Positions 5,840 to 9,767 of a stretch of 9,767 nucleotides of DNA are shown here, piece after piece. Position 1 is the stretch's first letter, and each line of letters begins with the position of its first letter. The position numbers were made by a program, and so were the translations under genes. The DNA comes from an uncultured Collinsella sp. (GTDB lineage Bacteria; Actinomycetota; Coriobacteriia; Coriobacteriales; Coriobacteriaceae), in assembly GCA_937937835.1 (NCBI GenBank), contig CALDBJ010000094.1, forward strand, positions 1-9,767, written 5' to 3'. The notes beneath the pieces are model-generated. The model saw only the letters and a program-made list of their open reading frames with translations, made no database searches and was not told the DNA's origin.

Positions 5840-7699
5840 ATGAATCCGTACACTTCTTCCGGCTCGGTCGCCACGATGACGGCCAACGTGTCCGGCAACG
5901 ATAGCCTCAACGACCTGGGCGACGGTCCGCATCAGCCCGGCGACCCCGAGCGCTACCCCGTGGGCGCGGTGACTCGCCGCCTGCTGGGCTACGTCCGTCC
6001 GCATCGCATTTCGTTTACGGCGTCGTTTGTGAGTGCCGCCATCTCGGTGATCTTGCAACTCTATACGCCCATCCTCATCGGCGAGGGCATCGACCTCATC
6101 GTTACCGCCGGGCAGGTGGACTTCGGGTCGCTGCTGCCGCTCGTTACCAAGCTCGCGATTGTCGTTGTGGGCGCGGCGGCCTTCCAGTGGCTGCAGGGCT
6201 ACTGCGTCAACCGTCTGTCCTACGAGACGGTGCGCGACATGCGCGTTGAGGCGAGCGACAAGCTCAGCCGCATGCCGCTCAGCTTTATCGACGGCCATGC
6301 CCACGGCGACCTCATGAGCCGCGTGGTCAATGACGTCGATCAGGTGGGTGACGGCCTGCTGCAGGGCTTTACGCAGCTCTTTACCGGCGTCATCACCATC
6401 GTGGGCACACTCGCGTTTATGCTCTCCATCAACCTGACCATGACGCTTGTGGTGGTGCTCGTCACGCCGCTTTCCATCTTTGCGGCCGGTGCCATCGCCA
6501 AGCTTTCCAATAAGAGCTTCACTGCTCAACAGCGCATCCAGGGCCAACTCGGCGGTCATATTGAGGAGTATGTGGGTGAGCAAAAGCTCGTGGACGCTTT
6601 CGCCTACGGCCCGCACGCTCAACAGCGCTTCGATGCTCTCAACGCTGAGCTCTACACGGCAGGTGAGCGCGCGCAGTTTATGGGTTCGCTTTCTAACCCC
6701 GGTACGCGCTTCATCAATAACATCATCTACGCCGTGGTCGCCGTGATTGGCTGCGCGGGCGTGATCACGGGCGTACCTGCGGCGCTCACGGTGGGCGGCG
6801 TGCAAATCTTTCTGTCCTATGCTAACCAGTACACCAAGCCATTCAACGAGGTCACCAACGTCATTACGCAAATCCAGACGGCGTATGCCTCGGCGCGCCG
6901 CATGTTCGCGTTGCTCGATGCACGCGAGCAGGAGCCCGACGCTGTGGATGCCATTGAGCTCACTGCCCCGAAGGGCGAGGTTTCGTTTGAGCATGTGGAC
7001 TTTAGCTATATGCCCGACCGCAAACTGCTGCAGGATATCTGCATCGATGCCAAGCCCGGTATGCGCTATGCTCTCGTCGGCCCCACGGGCTGTGGCAAGA
7101 CGACGCTCATCAACCTGCTGCTGCGCTTTTACGATATCGATGCTGGGCGCATCGCGGTCGATGGTCGCTCCTCGCGTGACTACACGCGTGCGAGCCTGCG
7201 CCGCGCCTTTGGCATGGTGCTGCAGGACACCTGGCTGTTCGAGGGCACGGTGGCGGACAACATCGCTTACGGTTGCCCGGGAGCCACGCGCGAGCAGGTT
7301 ATTGAAGCCGCCAAGCGCGCTCATGCGCACAAGTTTATCGTGCAGCTGCCAGGCGGCTACGATACGGTGATCGGCGAGGACGGCGGCACGTTTAGCCAGG
7401 GTCAAAAACAGCTGCTGTGCATCGCGCGCGTCATGCTTACCGATCCGGCGATTCTGCTGCTGGACGAGGCAACGTCGAGCATCGATACGCGTACCGAGCT
7501 GCAGGTGCAGGCGGCATTCGACGAGCTCATGGCCGGTCGCACGAGCTTTGTCGTGGCACACCGCCTGTCGACGATTCGCAACGCCGATTGCATCCTGGTA
7601 ATGCGCGATGGCGAGATTATCGAGCGTGGCACGCACGATGAACTGCTCGCGGCAGGCGGCTTTTACGCCGAGCTCTACCGCAGCCAGTTCGCCCAGTAA
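5840..7699 (+). CDS. ABC exporter half-transporter with consensus ATPase site (heterodimer subunit 2)
   Basis: 619-residue half-transporter. An N-terminal extension of about 35 polar residues precedes the transmembrane domain (about 45-340), and the nucleotide-binding domain covers about 375-615. Walker A is GPTGCGKTT (414-422). Walker B is ILLLDEATS with D542 and the catalytic E543 intact. The switch histidine is H574 in VAHRLST. The signature is altered to FSQGQ (518-522), with Q520 replacing glycine. This is the mirror image of the defects in subunit 1: the pair forms one working site (this Walker A/B/H plus the partner's SGG) and one impaired site. SQGQ is typical of the TM288/BmrD-like partner. 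Translation starts on the base after the first gene's stop, with AAAGGAGG (5824-5831) 8 bases before the ATG. Confidence 0.96.
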   Translation: MNPYTSSGSVATMTANVSGNDSLNDLGDGPHQPGDPERYPVGAVTRRLLGYVRPHRISFTASFVSAAISVILQLYTPILIGEGIDLIVTAGQVDFGSLLPLVTKLAIVVVGAAAFQWLQGYCVNRLSYETVRDMRVEASDKLSRMPLSFIDGHAHGDLMSRVVNDVDQVGDGLLQGFTQLFTGVITIVGTLAFMLSINLTMTLVVVLVTPLSIFAAGAIAKLSNKSFTAQQRIQGQLGGHIEEYVGEQKLVDAFAYGPHAQQRFDALNAELYTAGERAQFMGSLSNPGTRFINNIIYAVVAVIGCAGVITGVPAALTVGGVQIFLSYANQYTKPFNEVTNVITQIQTAYASARRMFALLDAREQEPDAVDAIELTAPKGEVSFEHVDFSYMPDRKLLQDICIDAKPGMRYALVGPTGCGKTTLINLLLRFYDIDAGRIAVDGRSSRDYTRASLRRAFGMVLQDTWLFEGTVADNIAYGCPGATREQVIEAAKRAHAHKFIVQLPGGYDTVIGEDGGTFSQGQKQLLCIARVMLTDPAILLLDEATSSIDTRTELQVQAAFDELMAGRTSFVVAHRLSTIRNADCILVMRDGEIIERGTHDELLAAGGFYAELYRSQFAQ

Positions 7700-7701
7700 G
7701 C

Positions 7702-7744
7702 AAGACGCGGGGCAAATGAATCAGGTTCGTTCGTCCCGCGTTTT
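7702..7744 (+). terminator. Terminator of the ABC exporter operon
   Basis: ACGCGGGGC (7705-7713) pairs with GTCCCGCGT (7733-7741), nine pairs with one G-U, extendable by three A/G-T pairs. The loop is 19 bases and the stem runs into TTTT (7741-7744). It begins three bases after the stop of the second exporter gene. Confidence 0.72.
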
Positions 7745-7819
7745 AAGTATTTGGGGGCTTGCGCTGCGGACGTTTTGCCCCCATCGGTGTCGCCCATGTC
7801 GCCAATCGGCAGAAGGTGG

Positions 7820-7847
7820 TTTACATCTGTCACGTTAGTACTAAGAT
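7820..7847 (+). promoter_or_regulatory. Promoter of the flavodoxin-like gene with overlapping operator-like site
   Basis: TTTACA (7820-7825, -35) and TAAGAT (7842-7847, -10) are 16 bases apart. The half-palindromic TTACATCTGTCA (7821-7832) covers the -35. It differs by one base from the perfect palindrome in front of the ABC exporter operon, and the identity continues through the following CG (13 of 14 bases). A repressor bound here would block the polymerase. Confidence 0.55.
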
Positions 7848-7899
7848 ATTCATCTAATAAATTGCATTAGTGGCTTTAGTTTTGGGGGAAACGAGCAAC

Positions 7900-8457
7900 G
7901 TGACTATGACATGCTCTTTGGTGGTCAACAGCAAGAGCGGTAATACCAGGATGGTTTCGGGCGCGATCAAACGTGCCCTGCAGGCTGCAGGCGTCGAGTT
8001 TATTCACGCTGCTGCGCTGAGCGACGATGCGGATGCAGGTCAGGTTGCGCTCGAGGCGCAGGGCGCCTGCGCGGCCGACACGGTGCTCGTCGGTTTTTGG
8101 TGCGACAAGGGCGCGTGCACGCCTTCGGTTGCCGCGCTGCTCTCCGCTCTGCACGGCAAGCGCGTTTTCCTCTTTGGTACCTGCGGTTTTGGCGCCGACC
8201 AGAGTTATTATCAGCAGATTATCAATCGCGTGACCTCCAATTTGGCCGAGGATGCCAAGCTTGTGGGTTGGGCAATGTGCCAGGGCAAGATGGGTCTCGC
8301 GGTCAAGCAGCGCTACGAGGCCATGCTCGAGCAAGATCCCGACAATGTCCGCTTTAAGATGCTGCTCGACAACTGGGTTGCCGCAAAGGATCACCCCACC
8401 AAGGAAGATCTGGACAACATGGCTGCAGCCGCCAAAAAGGCCGTGCTGGGGGAGTAG
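7900..8457 (+). CDS. Flavodoxin-like FMN-binding protein
   Basis: 185-residue soluble protein with a flavodoxin fold. The FMN phosphate loop is at residues 10-17 (NSKSGNTR), right after the first beta strand SLVV. The second flavin-contacting loop is probably VGFWCDKGACTPS at about 64-76, and LFGTCGFGADQSYY at about 91-104 follows the next strand. The C-terminal part (MCQGKMG, RYEAMLEQDPDNVRF, HPTKEDLDNM) resembles the Flavodoxin_3 branch, which includes BilS of the bilirubin reductase operon; no bilR is in this window, so I do not assign that role. Such proteins shuttle electrons to partner reductases in anaerobes. C68 and C95 near the presumed FMN site are noteworthy. GTG 7900 has GGGGG 11 bases upstream; ATG 7906 is an equally possible start. 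The gene is monocistronic, with its own promoter and terminator. Confidence 0.85.
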   Translation: MTMTCSLVVNSKSGNTRMVSGAIKRALQAAGVEFIHAAALSDDADAGQVALEAQGACAADTVLVGFWCDKGACTPSVAALLSALHGKRVFLFGTCGFGADQSYYQQIINRVTSNLAEDAKLVGWAMCQGKMGLAVKQRYEAMLEQDPDNVRFKMLLDNWVAAKDHPTKEDLDNMAAAAKKAVLGE

Positions 8458-8500
8458 CTTCGCCGTTCGCGGTCCTTCGTGCAAAACAATACAAATGTGA

Positions 8501-8528
8501 AAGCCTCGGAATTCTCGAGGCTTTTTTT
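8501..8528 (+). terminator. Strong intrinsic terminator of the flavodoxin-like gene
   Basis: AAGCCTCG (8501-8508) and CGAGGCTT (8516-8523) form a perfect 8-bp stem with a 7-base loop, followed by seven Ts (8522-8528). It starts 43 bases after the stop codon. Its presence shows that the next gene cannot begin before about 8530, although the frame stays open upstream. Confidence 0.93.
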
Positions 8529-8529
8529 C

Positions 8530-8937
8530 TTGACACTTGTGGGCGCAACCGTAGCAAACGTTTGGGGTGACATTTTCCATCACCCCGATGACGAGGCCGT
8601 TCTGGACAACACGCTCGCATGCGTTCGCTGGATGTATCGCCAGATGGAACACAGCTGTCAAAAGTATCCGGGCTTCTTTACGCATCACTCGCTGGGATTC
8701 ATGCAGCAGGACACCGCGGATGGCAAGCGCCGCATGCATCATGCCTGGCAGCATATCCTCGACCAGCTTTGCGTGGTGCTCAAGCGTGATCCTCGGGTGC
8801 GCCCGGACGCCTTTACCGATCAGTTTTCTGCCGAGCAATTTGCCGAGGTCCTGTTCTCGCTTATGCTCTCTGCCGTGATTCGGCAAGACTTTGATCCGAG
8901 CGCCGTGCTCGAGATCACGCGTCGAACCCTCTACTAA
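8530..8937 (+). CDS. Short unidentified protein, possibly a TetR-like effector domain without DNA-binding part
   Basis: About 135 codons from TTG 8530, or 132 from GTG 8539, to TAA 8935-8937. ATG 8632 would give only 101. The frame is open from 8479 but that part contains the upstream terminator. Codon use from about 8540 onward matches the confirmed genes, so the reading frame is very probably real. The sequence looks all-helical: VLDNTLACVRWMYRQMEHS, then YPGFFTHHSLGFM, HHAWQHILDQLCVVLKRD and AEQFAEVLFSLMLSAVI, ending in LEITRRTLY. This pattern of helices is reminiscent of TetR C-terminal domains, but I see no conserved family motif, and no helix-turn-helix is encoded upstream in any frame. 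No ribosome site is convincing; GAGG (8517-8520) precedes TTG 8530 by 9 bases but belongs to the terminator stem. It may be a 5'-truncated regulator gene or an unknown small protein. Confidence 0.5.
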   Translation: MTLVGATVANVWGDIFHHPDDEAVLDNTLACVRWMYRQMEHSCQKYPGFFTHHSLGFMQQDTADGKRRMHHAWQHILDQLCVVLKRDPRVRPDAFTDQFSAEQFAEVLFSLMLSAVIRQDFDPSAVLEITRRTLY

Positions 8938-8940
8938 CAG

Positions 8941-8964
8941 TCCCCACGCAAGGCGGGGATTTTT
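8941..8964 (+). terminator. Probable terminator after the 8530-8937 gene
   Basis: TCCCC (8941-8945) pairs with GGGGA (8955-8959) across a 9-base loop, followed by TTTTT (8960-8964). The stem is short but GC-rich and begins three bases after the stop codon. Confidence 0.65.
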
Positions 8965-8976
8965 ACTGCAAGAAAG

Positions 8977-8989
8977 TGAACAACGTTCA
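8977..8989 (+). promoter_or_regulatory. Operator-like palindrome before the membrane protein gene
   Basis: TGAAC and GTTCA are separated by AAC, a 13-base inverted repeat of the kind bound by TetR-type dimers. TATTAA (8990-8995) directly after it could be a -10, with no good -35 visible. It lies 74 bases before the start codon, in the only gap where the promoter of the membrane gene can be. Confidence 0.35.
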
Positions 8990-9062
8990 TATTAAGGGGG
9001 TGATGCCCGGAACCAGGAAGCCAAACCGTGCTTTGCAACCATTCTTTTAAGGAGACATATAT

Positions 9063-9725
9063 ATGCGTGCTATCTTCGAAACGCTTTTTGACATCGTGTA
9101 TTTGGTGACGGTCATCACCATCGGTATCCGTATGATTCGCGGCAGCAAAGGCAATCGCCAGTTCCAGCTGTTTGGCTGGATGGCGGTCGTTTTGGGCGCC
9201 GGTGATTCGTTCCACCTGGTCCCTCGCGCGCTGGCGCTCTGCACGACGGGCTTTGACGCTTATGCCGTGCAGCTGGGTCTGGGCAAGTGGATCACATCGA
9301 TTACCATGACCGTCTTTTACGTACTGCTCTACTATGTGTGGCGCGAACGCTATCAGGTGAAGAACCACGTCGGAACGACCGCGGCAATCTTTGCGCTGGC
9401 CGCCATGCGCGTCGCGCTTTGTATGCTGCCGCAAAACCAGTGGCTCACCAACCAAACCCCACTCGAGTGGGGCATCCTGCGCAACATCCCGTTTGCCATT
9501 ATGGGGCTGATGGTCATCGTGCTGTTCTACCGCAGTGCGAAGGAAGATGGCGACGAGGCCTTCCGCTGGATGTGGCTCACCATTGTGTTGAGCTTTGGCT
9601 TCTACATTCCCGTGGTCCTGTGGGCCGAGGTTATTCCGGCTATCGGCATGCTGATGATCCCAAAGACCTGCGCGTACGTCTGGACCGTGCTGATTGGCTA
9701 CAACGCCATGAAGAAGGAGTGCTAG
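9063..9725 (+). CDS. Seven-helix membrane protein of unknown function
   Basis: 220 residues with seven likely membrane helices, at about 6-25, 36-56, 75-92, 104-121, 140-156, 168-187 and 190-213. A polar loop with NRQFQLFGW sits after helix 1. The strongest family-like mark is GAGDSFHLVPRAL (45-57), where D48, H51 and R55 are charged or polar residues in or next to helix 2. I recall similar GDxFHLVPR proteins of unknown function in other anaerobic gut bacteria, but cannot name a characterised member. A conserved ED/E/R cluster (161-168) lies between helices 5 and 6. GGAG (9051-9054) is 8 bases before the ATG, so the start is secure. Signal peptide and known enzyme motifs are absent. A transporter or sensor role is possible but not shown. 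It is preceded by an operator-like palindrome and may be controlled by a TetR-type regulator. Confidence 0.87.
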   Translation: MRAIFETLFDIVYLVTVITIGIRMIRGSKGNRQFQLFGWMAVVLGAGDSFHLVPRALALCTTGFDAYAVQLGLGKWITSITMTVFYVLLYYVWRERYQVKNHVGTTAAIFALAAMRVALCMLPQNQWLTNQTPLEWGILRNIPFAIMGLMVIVLFYRSAKEDGDEAFRWMWLTIVLSFGFYIPVVLWAEVIPAIGMLMIPKTCAYVWTVLIGYNAMKKEC

Positions 9726-9744
9726 GTCCATCTTCTAAACGCAA

Positions 9745-9758
9745 CGCCCTCCCGGGCG
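9745..9758 (+). terminator. Possible start of a terminator hairpin at the window edge
   Basis: CGCCC (9745-9749) pairs with GGGCG (9754-9758) with a TCCC loop, 19 bases after the stop of the membrane protein gene. No T run is seen before the window ends, so termination here is unproven. Confidence 0.25.
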
Positions 9759-9767
9759 GCGGGCACG

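Noticed and set aside
3938..7636. 1232-codon open frame on the minus strand opposite the ABC exporter genes
   Set aside because: It mirrors two unmistakable ABC exporter genes. Its protein is dominated by H, R, A and D in patterns produced by the complement of GC-biased codons, with no domain and no ribosome site.
7753..7782. GGGGGC/GCCCCC inverted repeat in the gap after the exporter operon
   Set aside because: It has an 18-base loop and no T run on either strand; the operon already has a better terminator at 7702-7744. No role can be supported.
7787..7808. Short direct repeat TGTCGCC/TGTCGCC upstream of the flavodoxin promoter
   Set aside because: Two copies of seven bases in GC-rich DNA are expected by chance; no third copy or spacing pattern suggests a repeat array.
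8509..8519. Adjacent EcoRI- and XhoI-like sites (GAATTC, CTCGAG) suggesting a cloning junction
   Set aside because: They are the loop and right arm of a natural-looking terminator in its expected place, with no vector sequence around.
7876..8886. 336-codon minus-strand frame opposite the flavodoxin gene
   Set aside because: Shadow of the real gene; it passes through the strong terminator at 8501-8528 and shows no family motif.
8934..9731. 265-codon minus-strand frame opposite the membrane protein
   Set aside because: The plus strand has a secure ribosome site and seven hydrophobic helices; the minus frame is the usual H/R-rich complement.

Overview
The window looks like chromosomal DNA of a high-GC gut actinobacterium of the Coriobacteriia, most likely Collinsella or a close relative. 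This is an inference from the GC-rich third codon positions, the protein style and the gene content; no 16S or other diagnostic marker is present. Nothing in it looks like a phage, plasmid, transposon or CRISPR locus. It reads as ordinary backbone with a few unusual arrangements.

Left part (1-3557): a possible 3' end of a plus-strand gene (2-169) converges on a minus-strand lemA gene (284-835), with a perfect 16-bp hairpin terminator between them. A TetR/AcrR-type regulator (1035-1631, +) is divergent from lemA and ends 3 bp from the CCA end of a minus-strand tRNA-Ser(UGA) (1635-1724). Divergent from the tRNA is one long open frame (1776-3557). It joins a complete TadA tRNA adenosine deaminase to a complete glycerate kinase, two enzymes with no obvious metabolic link.

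Middle (3558-7744): the SRP RNA gene (ffs, 3639-3739) has its own promoter, and its terminator shares bases with its closing stem. Next come two adjacent ABC exporter half-transporters (3983-5839 and 5840-7699, no intergenic base). They carry the complementary catalytic-site defects typical of heterodimeric exporters of the TM287/288 and BmrCD type. Their leader (3922-3982) can fold into a terminator-like hairpin that ends in five Ts directly before the start codon. It also contains two mini-ORFs linked to each other and to the exporter gene by ATGA stop-start overlaps. I consider this the best candidate for an undescribed regulatory device in the window.

Right part (7745-9767): a flavodoxin-like protein gene (7900-8457) with a recognisable promoter and a strong terminator. 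It is followed by a short unidentified ORF (8530-8937) that starts right behind that terminator and may be a regulator fragment without its DNA-binding domain. Last is a seven-helix membrane protein (9063-9725) of unknown function with an operator-like palindrome in front of it.

Two patterns recur. The 8-mer TAAGATAT occurs at the presumed -10 region of tetR, ffs and the flavodoxin gene. The palindrome TACANNTGTA (or a one-base variant) occurs in front of tetR, the ABC exporter operon and the flavodoxin gene, which suggests a shared regulator, possibly of BlaI/CopY type, encoded elsewhere.
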